A stretch of 64,000 nucleotides of DNA, from NCBI RefSeq assembly GCF_000424465.1, contig NZ_KE384197.1:17394-81393 (forward strand). The letters run 5' to 3'. Numbering within the stretch: position 1 is the first letter of the stretch; each line of letters opens with the position of its first letter. This document shows, piece after piece, positions 7,540 through 15,397 of the stretch. Under the pieces are notes generated by a model that was given only the letters and a program-made list of their open reading frames with translations, was not told the origin of the DNA and did not search any database. Origin of the DNA: Butyrivibrio hungatei NK4A153. Its GTDB lineage: Bacteria > Bacillota > Clostridia > Lachnospirales > Lachnospiraceae. The position numbers were made by a program, and so were the translations under genes.

Positions 7540-9018
7540 TTAAGCGAAAGGATTCTCTGTAGGGTAAGGAAGAGATGCAGGCTGGTTGTAGCCGATTGTC
7601 TCTGCTCCGATGTACTTAAATACCTCATAGAGAGCCTTTCCGAAGTGACCGAATGCTACAGCGCCGTGGTGAGGGAAGTTACCCTCGATAAGTACGTGTC
7701 TGTAGAATCTGCCCATCTCAGGAATAGCGAATACACCGATACCACCGAATGACTTAGTAGCAACAGGAAGAACCTCTCCCTCTGCAACATATGTGCGAAG
7801 GTGGTTGTCTGATGTGCTCTGAAGTCTGAAGAATGTGATATTTCCGGGTGCGATATCTCCCTCAAGAGTTCCCTGTGTAACTTCTTCAGGAAGGTTTCTA
7901 GCCATAATTCTCTGGAACTTCATCTCGCAGCTTGAAAGCTTGCTTGTGCATGTATTTCCGCAGTGGAAGCCCATGAATGTATCTGTGTGCTTGTAATCGA
8001 ACTTGCCCTTGATGCTATCGTTGTACATATCCTCAGGAACTGAGTTGTTGATATCAAGAAGAGTAACTGAATCGTTACTTACGCAAGTTCCGATGAACTC
8101 ACTGATTGCTCCGTAGATATCTACCTCACATGATACAGGAATTCCGCGTCCTGTAAGTCTTGAGTTTACATAGCAAGGAACGAAACCAAACTGTGTCTGG
8201 AATGCAGGCCAGCATTTTCCTGCGATAGCTACATACTTCTTGTAGCCTCTGTGCTCCTCAACCCAGTCAAGAAGTGTAAGCTCATACTGAGCAAGCTTCT
8301 CAAGGATCTCAGGCTTCTTGTTACCTGCGCCAAGATCTTTCTCCATGTCCTTAACAACATCAGGAATTCTCTTGTCGCCTGCGTGCTTGTTGAAGCTCTC
8401 GAAGAGGTCAAGCTCTGAGTTCTCTTCGATCTCGGCACCAAGGTTGTAGATCTGCTGAATAGGTGCGTTACAAGCAAGGAAGTTCATAGGTCTGGGACCA
8501 AAGCTGATGATCTTGAGATCACGAAGTCCTGCGATTGCTCTTGCGATAGGCACGAACTCGTTGATCATCTTAGCGCATCCTTCTGCTGTTCCAACAGGAT
8601 ACTCAGGAATATATGCCTTTACATTACGAAGGTGGAGGTTATAGCTTGCGTTAAGCATTCCGCAGTAAGCATCTCCTCTTCCATCGATAAGATCATTCTG
8701 TGATTCCTCTGCTGCTGCACAGAACATGATAGGTCCATCAAAGTGCTTAGCAAGAAGTGTCTCTGAAATTTCAGGTCCGAAGTTTCCAAGATATACGCAA
8801 AGTGCGTTACATCCTGCCTTCTTGATATCCTCAAGAGCATTTACCATGTCGATCTCGCTCTCGATGATACAGATAGGACACTCATAAACGTCCTTATCGT
8901 TGAAATTCTTTTTGTAAGCCTCCATTACGGCTTTTCTTCTGTTTACTGCAAGTGATGCAGGGAAGCAGTCACGGCTAACTGCAACCAGTCCGATTTTTAC
9001 CTCTGGTATATTAATCAT
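7540..9018 (-). CDS. L-fucose/L-arabinose isomerase family protein
   Basis: 492 residues with the fold and C-terminal metal-site region of the FucI/AraA superfamily: an N-terminal Rossmann-like part (KIGLVAVSRDCFPASLA), AGCNALCVYLGNFGPE near residue 70, ISFGPRPMNFLACNAPIQQIYNLGAEIEE near residue 170, and FMGFHCGNT in the C-terminal half. The family includes L-fucose, D-arabinose and L-arabinose isomerases, and relatives of this subgroup lie in pentose loci; the exact sugar cannot be read from sequence. ATG follows GGGG with a small GCGC-GAAA-GCGC hairpin just upstream. It is the last gene on the minus strand before the shared terminator. Confidence 0.8.
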   Translation of the reverse strand: MINIPEVKIGLVAVSRDCFPASLAVNRRKAVMEAYKKNFNDKDVYECPICIIESEIDMVNALEDIKKAGCNALCVYLGNFGPEISETLLAKHFDGPIMFCAAAEESQNDLIDGRGDAYCGMLNASYNLHLRNVKAYIPEYPVGTAEGCAKMINEFVPIARAIAGLRDLKIISFGPRPMNFLACNAPIQQIYNLGAEIEENSELDLFESFNKHAGDKRIPDVVKDMEKDLGAGNKKPEILEKLAQYELTLLDWVEEHRGYKKYVAIAGKCWPAFQTQFGFVPCYVNSRLTGRGIPVSCEVDIYGAISEFIGTCVSNDSVTLLDINNSVPEDMYNDSIKGKFDYKHTDTFMGFHCGNTCTSKLSSCEMKFQRIMARNLPEEVTQGTLEGDIAPGNITFFRLQSTSDNHLRTYVAEGEVLPVATKSFGGIGVFAIPEMGRFYRHVLIEGNFPHHGAVAFGHFGKALYEVFKYIGAETIGYNQPASLPYPTENPFA

Positions 9019-9085
9019 AGAAATCCCCTTTCTTTGCGCTTTCGCGCGATACCTTCATTTTTCTTTATTTAAAAGGTGAACCGCT

Positions 9086-9160
9086 CATAAAAAATTGCCG
9101 GTTTTTTATTATCGAGTCGGTCCCCATAAAGAACTGCCCTTTTATTATACACTTTTACAA
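9086..9160 (-). promoter_or_regulatory. Promoter and direct-repeat region of the isomerase-like gene
   Basis: On the minus strand a TATAAT element lies near 9142-9147 (GTGTATAATAAAAG). Upstream is a perfect AAACGTTT palindrome near 9150, of LacI-family half-site type. Downstream, in the leader, the 14-base word GGCARTTYTTTATG occurs twice on the minus strand (9125-9138 and 9086-9099), 39 bases apart with 12 of 14 identical. These look like regulator-binding or RNA-level sites. Confidence 0.45.
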
Positions 9161-9184
9161 ACGTTTAGTATAATAAATCATTTA

Positions 9185-11305
9185 TTAAATCGTTACTTCT
9201 TTAGAAACGCACTTGTGTCCCGTAAGCTCTTCTGAACGGCTGTCAGGCTGCATTGTTCCTGCAAAGATATCGAACTTCTTTGAGAAGATCTTTCTGTTTC
9301 CGTCGTTATCAACGGATGTGAATGCCTTTGCGTCAACAGCTATTGTAACTTTCTGCTCGCTGCCTGCTTCAACATGTACTCTCTTGAATCCGCAGAGACA
9401 AGCATTGGGAATTGCAAGCTCGAATTCCTTATCCTTGATGTAGAGCTGTACAACATCGTCTGTTGCCATTTTGCCGTTGTTAGAAACGGTAACTGTAACT
9501 TCAGCGCCTTCAAGCTCTCCGTTTGATGCCTTCTTAAGCTCAACGTTCATATCTGTAACAACGCAGTCGCCGTATGTAAGGCCGTATCCGAAAGGATAAA
9601 GAGGTGTTCCCTCAAAGTATCTGTATGTTCTGTTCTTCATTGAGTAATCCCTGAAATCAGGAAGCTCTTCTGAAGAATAATAGAATGTAACAGGAAGTTT
9701 TCCTGAAGGAGAAACATCGCCGAAGAGAATATCGGCAACATCTTTTCCTCCGAGTGCTCCGGGATACCATGCCTGAATAACTGCGCTGGCATCATCTTCC
9801 GCTCTCTTAAGGTTAATTGCACTACCTGACATATTTATTACGATTGTAGGCTTGCCACACTCAAGTACTGAGCTGATAAGCTGTCTCTGAGGCATAGGAA
9901 GATTAAGATTGAGCTTATCTCCCGAAGCGAACTGGTTACCTGTATCACCCTCTTCGCCCTCAAGTGTCTCATCAAGACCTACTACAACAACTACTACATC
10001 TGAATAATCAGCAACTGCCTGAGCCTCAGCAATTCTGTCCGAACCGTTTGGATCTGAAAGTGCGCTGGCATTTGCCTGCCACAAATGGCTTCCCTCTGAG
10101 TAAAGAACTCTCACATCATCGCCGACTTTATCCTGAATTCCTTCAAGAACAGTGATGTATCTTGATGATACACCGTGGTAGTTACCGATAAGTGAAGATC
10201 TTGAATCAGCATTCGGTCCAACTACACCGATAGTCTTGATCTTGCTCTTATCAAGAGGAAGAATACCATCGTTCTTAAGAAGTACAATACTCTCCTTTGC
10301 TGCCTTGTGTGCTGCTTCAAGATGTTCTTTGCACTCAACAACAGTGTAAGGAATCTCATCATATTCAGTCTTATCAAACATTCCGAGAAGGAATCTTGTT
10401 GTGAACAGTCTCTCACAAGATGTTGTGATAGTCTCCTCATCAATAAGTCCGGCTCTGTATGCGTTCATAAGTTTCTGATATGTACATCCGCAGTTAAGGT
10501 CACATCCAAGATCAAGAGCAAGTTTAACCGACTCTTCGGGTGTTCCCGTAACCTTGTGATTCTCATGGAAGTCTCTGACTGCCCAGCAATCGGAAACGAA
10601 ATGTCCTTGAAATCCCCATTTATCTCTTAAGATATCAACCATAAGAGGTTTATTTGCACAGCAAGGCTCATCGTTTGTTCTGTTGTATGCGCCCATTACA
10701 GCTTCTACATCTGCTTCTTTTACGCAAGCTTCAAATGCGGGAAGATATGTCTCTTCGAGATCTTTTGCGGAAGCTTTTGCATTGAAATAGTGTCTCTCTG
10801 CCTCGGGACCTGAGTGAACCGCAAAGTGCTTTGCACATGCAGCAACCTTCATATACTCACCGTCACCCTGCATTCCCTTGATAAAAGGAACTGCAAGAGT
10901 ACTTGTAAGGAAAGGATCCTCACCGTATGTCTCATGTCCGCGTCCCCATCTGGGATCTCTGAAGATATTTACGTTGGGAGCCCAAAATGTAAGTCCCTTA
11001 TAAATATCTCTGTCACCGCGCTTAGACTGTTCATTGTACTTAGCACGACCTTCAATGGCAATTATCTCGCCGATGCAGCCCATAAGCTCTTCATCAAATG
11101 CTGCCGCAAGTCCGATTGCCTGCGGGAACATTGTTGCAGTGCCTGCACGTGCAACGCCGTGAAGCGCCTCATTCCACCAGTTATAAGCAGGAACTCCAAG
11201 TCTTTCGATCGCGGGGGCATCATAACGAAGCTGGCCGGCCTTCTCTTCAACGGTCATTTTCGCTACGAGTTCTTTGGCTCTTTTTCTTGCTTCTGTTCTA
11301 TCCAT
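9185..11305 (-). CDS. GH3 beta-xylosidase / alpha-L-arabinofuranosidase-type glycosidase
   Basis: 706 residues, no signal peptide, so cytoplasmic. The N-terminal TIM-barrel domain carries the GH3 signature with the nucleophile Asp239 in HFVSDCWAV; KHFAVHSGPEAER near residue 160 and GAYNRTNDEPCC near 205 line the pocket. The (alpha/beta)6 sandwich domain spans about residues 340-570 and a fibronectin-like C-terminal domain follows (from about 590). This compact GH3 type is usually a beta-xylosidase and would cut imported xylo-oligosaccharides to xylose. It has its own regulated promoter (operator 11389-11424). Confidence 0.88.
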   Translation of the reverse strand: MDRTEARKRAKELVAKMTVEEKAGQLRYDAPAIERLGVPAYNWWNEALHGVARAGTATMFPQAIGLAAAFDEELMGCIGEIIAIEGRAKYNEQSKRGDRDIYKGLTFWAPNVNIFRDPRWGRGHETYGEDPFLTSTLAVPFIKGMQGDGEYMKVAACAKHFAVHSGPEAERHYFNAKASAKDLEETYLPAFEACVKEADVEAVMGAYNRTNDEPCCANKPLMVDILRDKWGFQGHFVSDCWAVRDFHENHKVTGTPEESVKLALDLGCDLNCGCTYQKLMNAYRAGLIDEETITTSCERLFTTRFLLGMFDKTEYDEIPYTVVECKEHLEAAHKAAKESIVLLKNDGILPLDKSKIKTIGVVGPNADSRSSLIGNYHGVSSRYITVLEGIQDKVGDDVRVLYSEGSHLWQANASALSDPNGSDRIAEAQAVADYSDVVVVVVGLDETLEGEEGDTGNQFASGDKLNLNLPMPQRQLISSVLECGKPTIVINMSGSAINLKRAEDDASAVIQAWYPGALGGKDVADILFGDVSPSGKLPVTFYYSSEELPDFRDYSMKNRTYRYFEGTPLYPFGYGLTYGDCVVTDMNVELKKASNGELEGAEVTVTVSNNGKMATDDVVQLYIKDKEFELAIPNACLCGFKRVHVEAGSEQKVTIAVDAKAFTSVDNDGNRKIFSKKFDIFAGTMQPDSRSEELTGHKCVSKEVTI

Positions 11306-11353
11306 TCACTCACCTCATATATTATTAGTCACATTTATATTTTTCCGATAATA

Positions 11354-11359
11354 TGTATA
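11354..11359 (-). promoter_or_regulatory. -10 element of the GH3 gene
   Basis: TATACA on the minus strand, exactly 30 bases from the 36-bp conserved operator (11389), the same distance as in the ABC importer promoter. No good -35 is visible, consistent with activator dependence. Confidence 0.5.
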
Positions 11360-11388
11360 AACATTGTACTTTTCTTCCATACACTATT

Positions 11389-11424
11389 CCTATCATATAG
11401 TGCTTTTTTTATCTTGAAATTTGC
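11389..11424 (-). promoter_or_regulatory. Conserved AraC-type operator upstream of the GH3 gene
   Basis: 36 bases, 31 identical to the segment at 15133-15168 upstream of the importer genes. On the plus strand it contains two TGC cores 21 bases apart (two helical turns), the layout of paired AraC-family half-sites. It lies upstream of a -10 without -35. Confidence 0.7.
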
Positions 11425-11439
11425 TTATAACAATTCTTA

Positions 11440-11491
11440 CAAAACAAAACAGAGACGGGGCTGCGCAGTAACACGCATCCTGTCTCTGTTT
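11440..11491 (-). terminator. Terminator of the ABC importer operon
   Basis: AAACAGAGAC with GTCTCTGTTT forms a 10-bp stem; on the minus strand it is followed by a T-rich tail (TTTTGTTTTG). It lies 34 bases after the solute-binding protein gene and isolates the GH3 gene. Confidence 0.8.
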
Positions 11492-11524
11492 CATTAGTTA
11501 TTGCTATTTAAAAATGTTTGATTA

Positions 11525-13192
11525 TCAGTCAAGATTTTCTTTATCGCCGTGGATTGACTCCCATTTAGCTTTTCTTTCATCAATGATAGCCTGTCCGCCA
11601 GCTGCAAGATACTCCTGCATACCCTGATCGAAGATCTTGTCAAATTCTGCTACGGGAGCAACGATTGACTGATCGAGGATCTGGTCTCTCTTCTGGTTAA
11701 GAGGATCGCCCATTCCTGTCTCTGCATCGATGGCACCGATGTGATATGACTTTGCTGCACGGTTGTCTGTCTTTGCGATCTTATCAGCATCTCCTACAAG
11801 CTGAGGATCGATTCCTGCATAGCTGTATGCAAGTGACTTCTCTGTAAGTGCAGGATCTACAAGCTTAAGTCCGTTTGTTGTAATTGTGTAGTCAATGTTC
11901 ATTCCTGAATTCTGAATGTCATTTCCTGTAGCTGCAATGATTGAAATCTCGCCGCCTTCTCCAACTTCATGTGTAACACCTTCATCACCGATCTGGAGAT
12001 ACTCGATATTCTCAGGTGTGCTGATCCAATCAAGGTAAAGAAGTGATGCAAGGATATCATCGTTTGTTGAAGGGAAGAAAATCTTACGGTCAACCGGACC
12101 TGAGATCCACTTTGTATGTGTTCCGTTCTTATCCTCGAAAGGATCGATAGCTATGAACTTAGCATCTTCGCCGCCAAACTTCTTGATGTTTGCATCGATA
12201 GAGTTCTCACCGTCTCTGAAAGGATAATCCCAGTTATGTGTGAATGCTCCTACATAACCTGCTTTGATAAGGTCATCCTCTGTCTTGTCTCCTGCTCCGT
12301 AAAGAGCGAAATCCTTCCAGATAAGGCCTTCGTTGTACCACTTATTAAGAAGCTTAACACCTTCTTTGATTCCGGGAATTGTAAATCCTCTGTCATCAAA
12401 GCTGTTAATGTAGAAATCCTTATCTGTCATGTTAGGATCTGCAAATGAATAGTTAAGAGTCTTTGCTCTGTAACCTGCGTCAAAACTGATTGAGTAAGGA
12501 ATCAACTTAGAAGCGTCTGCTCCGAGGAGCTTGTCGGCATTATCTCTGAATGCGCAGAGAACATTGTAAAATTCCTCTTTTGTTGTAGGAACTTCAAGGC
12601 CAAGTTTTTTGAGCCAGTCTTCTCTGATGAATGTATTAACATCGTTCTGGTTCTCTCTTACAGCCTCAATATCCCAGATTGTCTTTGTATCAGGATGCTG
12701 ATCCCAGTAAATATTTGTTTCACCAAGATGCTTCCAAAGGTTAGGAAGGATTTCCTTGTTAGACTCAAGTGCATCCTTCATGTCAACGATACCACCCATG
12801 TTTCCGTATGTCTCGATTGTTGCAATATCATATGTAACACATACATCAGGTGCATTATTAGCAGCAAGAAGGTTACTGATCTGCTCAACCTCTGTCCAAC
12901 GGGGAACTGCTACGAACTCAACTTCTACGTTGTATTTGTCGAGCATTCCTTTCTTGATATAATCTGTGTACTTGTTATTTACAGGATCGGATCCGCCGTC
13001 ATTTCCACGGTCATAAACCTCAACTGTAATGTGGTGAGTTTCTGCGAACTTACCATCTGCTCCAAGCGCTGAAGCGTCTGCAGCTGCACCGCCTCCGTTT
13101 GCTGCGCTGCCGGCTTTATCGCCCTTGCCGCAGCCTACTGCCACTACCATCATCATAGCAGCAAGCATAAGTGATACCACTCTCTTTTTCAT
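11525..13192 (-). CDS. Extracellular sugar-binding lipoprotein of ABC importer (LplA/LipO-like)
   Basis: 555 residues with a lipoprotein signal peptide (MKKR, hydrophobic core, VAVGC with Cys21) and a Gly/Ala-rich linker, then a large two-lobed family 1 solute-binding protein (DRGNDGGSDPVNNKYTDYIKKGML near residue 60, FTHNWDYPFRDGE near 320). The size of about 550 and partnership with YtcP/LplB-type permeases are typical of the LplA/LipO group, which in Paenibacillus bind aldouronates or xylo-oligosaccharides. Third gene of the importer operon, 28 bases after the second permease. Ligand inferred from neighbours. Confidence 0.9.
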   Translation of the reverse strand: MKKRVVSLMLAAMMMVVAVGCGKGDKAGSAANGGGAAADASALGADGKFAETHHITVEVYDRGNDGGSDPVNNKYTDYIKKGMLDKYNVEVEFVAVPRWTEVEQISNLLAANNAPDVCVTYDIATIETYGNMGGIVDMKDALESNKEILPNLWKHLGETNIYWDQHPDTKTIWDIEAVRENQNDVNTFIREDWLKKLGLEVPTTKEEFYNVLCAFRDNADKLLGADASKLIPYSISFDAGYRAKTLNYSFADPNMTDKDFYINSFDDRGFTIPGIKEGVKLLNKWYNEGLIWKDFALYGAGDKTEDDLIKAGYVGAFTHNWDYPFRDGENSIDANIKKFGGEDAKFIAIDPFEDKNGTHTKWISGPVDRKIFFPSTNDDILASLLYLDWISTPENIEYLQIGDEGVTHEVGEGGEISIIAATGNDIQNSGMNIDYTITTNGLKLVDPALTEKSLAYSYAGIDPQLVGDADKIAKTDNRAAKSYHIGAIDAETGMGDPLNQKRDQILDQSIVAPVAEFDKIFDQGMQEYLAAGGQAIIDERKAKWESIHGDKENLD

Positions 13193-13220
13193 ACTAACCC
13201 TCCTTATATTGTGTATGAGT

Positions 13221-14096
13221 TTATTCTTTTACTGCGCCGACCATGACTCCGGACATAAAGTACTTCTGAAGTCTTGGATATACACACAGTATTGGAACCG
13301 TTGAGAACATAACAATAGCCGCTTTCAGAGCTTCTGAAAGACCGGGTGAAGAGAATCCTTCCTGAGTAGCAACTTCAACGCTGTTTACATTATTAAGAAT
13401 GTTGTACAAAAGAAGCTGCAAAGGATACCATTTGCTTCCGCCGGGGCCGCTCAAATACATAAGAGCATCCGAATATCCGTTCCAACGACCTACCGCATAG
13501 AAAAGAGCAAGTGTTGCTATAACGGGCTTTGAAAGCGGAATATAAATACTTGAAAGTATCTTGAAGAATGATGCACCGTCAATCTGTGCAGACTCACGTA
13601 AGCTTTCAGGTATTCCATAGAAGAAACTTCTCATAATGATCATGTTATAAACTGACAAACATCCCGGAAGAATAAGTACCAGGGGTTTGTTCAAAAGTCC
13701 CAAACTCTGCATAAGGAGGTAGTTCGGGATAGTTCCTGCGTTAAAGAACATTGTGATCGTGATAAAGATATTGATCACGTTACGTCCCTTAAGCTCGGAG
13801 TAGATCAAAGGATATGCGCATGCCGCTGTCATAACCAGTGAAACTACGGTACAAATAATTGTAAGAATTACAGTCCAAACGAATGCTTTAATATACTTTG
13901 GATCTGTAAGAACCATCTGATATGCACCGACATTGATATCAACAGGGAAAAGATATACTTCATGCTTGATAAGAGCATCTGTTGAACTCAGTGACCTTGC
14001 AAGAAGATTGATCATCGGTATGATACATATCAAACTTATTACTACACAAATTGCAGCGATGACATAATCGCTTATATAATGCTTAGGCTTATGCAT
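13221..14096 (-). CDS. ABC sugar permease, YtcP/LplC (MalG-type)
   Basis: 291 residues with six predicted membrane segments. The cytoplasmic EAA loop is at about residues 165-190 (ESLRESAQIDGASFFKILSSIYIPLSKP), which docks to the ATPase. The ending GVMVGAVKE is typical of the YtcP/LplC family. It lies 17 bases after the other permease gene. The importer has no ATPase gene here, so it probably uses a shared MsmK/UgpC-type ATPase encoded elsewhere. Confidence 0.93.
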   Translation of the reverse strand: MHKPKHYISDYVIAAICVVISLICIIPMINLLARSLSSTDALIKHEVYLFPVDINVGAYQMVLTDPKYIKAFVWTVILTIICTVVSLVMTAACAYPLIYSELKGRNVINIFITITMFFNAGTIPNYLLMQSLGLLNKPLVLILPGCLSVYNMIIMRSFFYGIPESLRESAQIDGASFFKILSSIYIPLSKPVIATLALFYAVGRWNGYSDALMYLSGPGGSKWYPLQLLLYNILNNVNSVEVATQEGFSSPGLSEALKAAIVMFSTVPILCVYPRLQKYFMSGVMVGAVKE

Positions 14097-14113
14097 TTAC
14101 GTTCTCCTCTCTT

Positions 14114-15061
14114 TTACCAAATACCACGTTCTCCAAGCTTTCTGGAAATTGTATTAGCCAGAAGCAGGAAAATTACTCCCACAACAGACTGGAAGAATCC
14201 AACTGCAGTGGTAAGAGAGAACTGCAATCCCTTAATACCATGTGAATAAATATATGTAGGAAGAACCTCTGCCCATGAGATAACAAGGTTATTTCTAAGT
14301 GCGAAAGGTCTGTCAAATGTTCCGCCAAGAATGTTACCGATCTGCATGATAAGAAGCAAAACGATAGTTGATCTGATTCCGGGCAAAGTAATATGCCAGA
14401 TCTTGCTGAGCCTGCCGGCACCGTCTACAGATGCAGCCTCGTAAAGCTCGTTGTTGATACCTGCAATGGCTGCGAGATAAACGATTGAATTCCAACCAAA
14501 GCTCTGCCATGCGCCCAGGAATATATATGTCCAGATCCAATGTCCCGGATCATTAAGGAAAGGAACCGACTCTCCTCCGAGATTATTGATGACCATATTT
14601 ACAAGACCTGTTGAAGGTGTGAACAACTGAAGTGCCAATCCATAGATAATTACCCATGAAAGAAAGTGAGGCATATACGCAATAGTCTGAACTACTTTCT
14701 TGAATCTCTTAAAGCACAATTCATTAAGAAGAAGTGCAAAGATAATCGGAATCGGGAATCCGATTGCAAGATCGAGAAGATTCAATACCAAAGTATTTCT
14801 GAGTGCCCTTCGGAAATCGCTGTCGGAAAATGCCTGGATGAAATACTGGAATCCATGATTCGCAGCAATCTTCTGTTTCCAAATACTCTCAACAATACTG
14901 TACTTCTTAAAAGCAATCTGGATATAAACCATAGGAATATACTTAAAAATAAGCAAGTACAGCATAGGAAGCGCCAATAACAGATACAACTGCCAATAAC
15001 GCTTAAAATAGATACTGACCGGATTACGACTCTCCGGCGCGTCACTTTTAATTTTGTTCAT
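14114..15061 (-). CDS. ABC sugar permease, YteP/LplB (MalF-type)
   Basis: 315 residues with six membrane segments after a cytoplasmic N-terminus. The EAA loop is NNELYEAASVDGAGRLSKIWHITLPG, and the C-terminus RKLGERGIW is diagnostic of LplB-type permeases. First gene of the importer operon; its promoter carries the conserved operator at 15133-15168. It pairs with the permease at 13221-14096 to form the channel for aldouronates or xylo-oligosaccharides. Confidence 0.93.
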   Translation of the reverse strand: MNKIKSDAPESRNPVSIYFKRYWQLYLLLALPMLYLLIFKYIPMVYIQIAFKKYSIVESIWKQKIAANHGFQYFIQAFSDSDFRRALRNTLVLNLLDLAIGFPIPIIFALLLNELCFKRFKKVVQTIAYMPHFLSWVIIYGLALQLFTPSTGLVNMVINNLGGESVPFLNDPGHWIWTYIFLGAWQSFGWNSIVYLAAIAGINNELYEAASVDGAGRLSKIWHITLPGIRSTIVLLLIMQIGNILGGTFDRPFALRNNLVISWAEVLPTYIYSHGIKGLQFSLTTAVGFFQSVVGVIFLLLANTISRKLGERGIW

Positions 15062-15097
15062 AAAACTCTCCCTAAATAATAAAAAAATTGCACAACT

Positions 15098-15106
15098 TGT
15101 ATAATA
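15098..15106 (-). promoter_or_regulatory. -10 element of the ABC importer operon
   Basis: TATTATACA on the minus strand (TATTAT or TATACA as hexamer). Its TATACA is 30 bases from the conserved operator, identical to the GH3 promoter. No -35 consensus is present. Confidence 0.5.
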
Positions 15107-15132
15107 ATTCTACTTATCATTTTGTGCTAAAT

Positions 15133-15168
15133 CCTATCAAATAATGCTTTTTTCATCTCGATATTTGC
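15133..15168 (-). promoter_or_regulatory. Conserved AraC-type operator upstream of the ABC importer operon
   Basis: 36-base segment shared with 11389-11424 (31 of 36 identical) and, in a shorter form, with 20373-20399. TGC cores at 15145-15147 and 15166-15168 are 21 bases apart. The likely ligand is the AraC-type regulator encoded at 17486-18400. Confidence 0.7.
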
Positions 15169-15284
15169 GACAAAAAAACAGCCGCATCCCGCTATTTTTC
15201 TAGCGTTATTTACAATTGACATACTTGTTGTTTTTATTGCAAAACTTGCTATATTTGTTATATCGTGTGCGAATATTTATGCAC

Positions 15285-15334
15285 AAAAAATGCATAGCAC
15301 GACTCCATTTTGCATATTTAAAGAAATCGTGCTA
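15285..15334 (-). terminator. Terminator of the GH67 gene
   Basis: TAGCACGA (15295-15302) pairs with TCGTGCTA (15327-15334), and on the minus strand the stem is followed by TGCATTTTTTG. It is 64 bases after the GH67 stop. Of the 335-base gap 15062-15397, the remainder holds the importer promoter and operator and AT-rich sequence without a gene. Confidence 0.6.
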
Positions 15335-15397
15335 CACATCTCAAAATTTTATTTCAGAAAAGCTCCGTATTCATCAACTTTTTCGCAATTTTATTAC

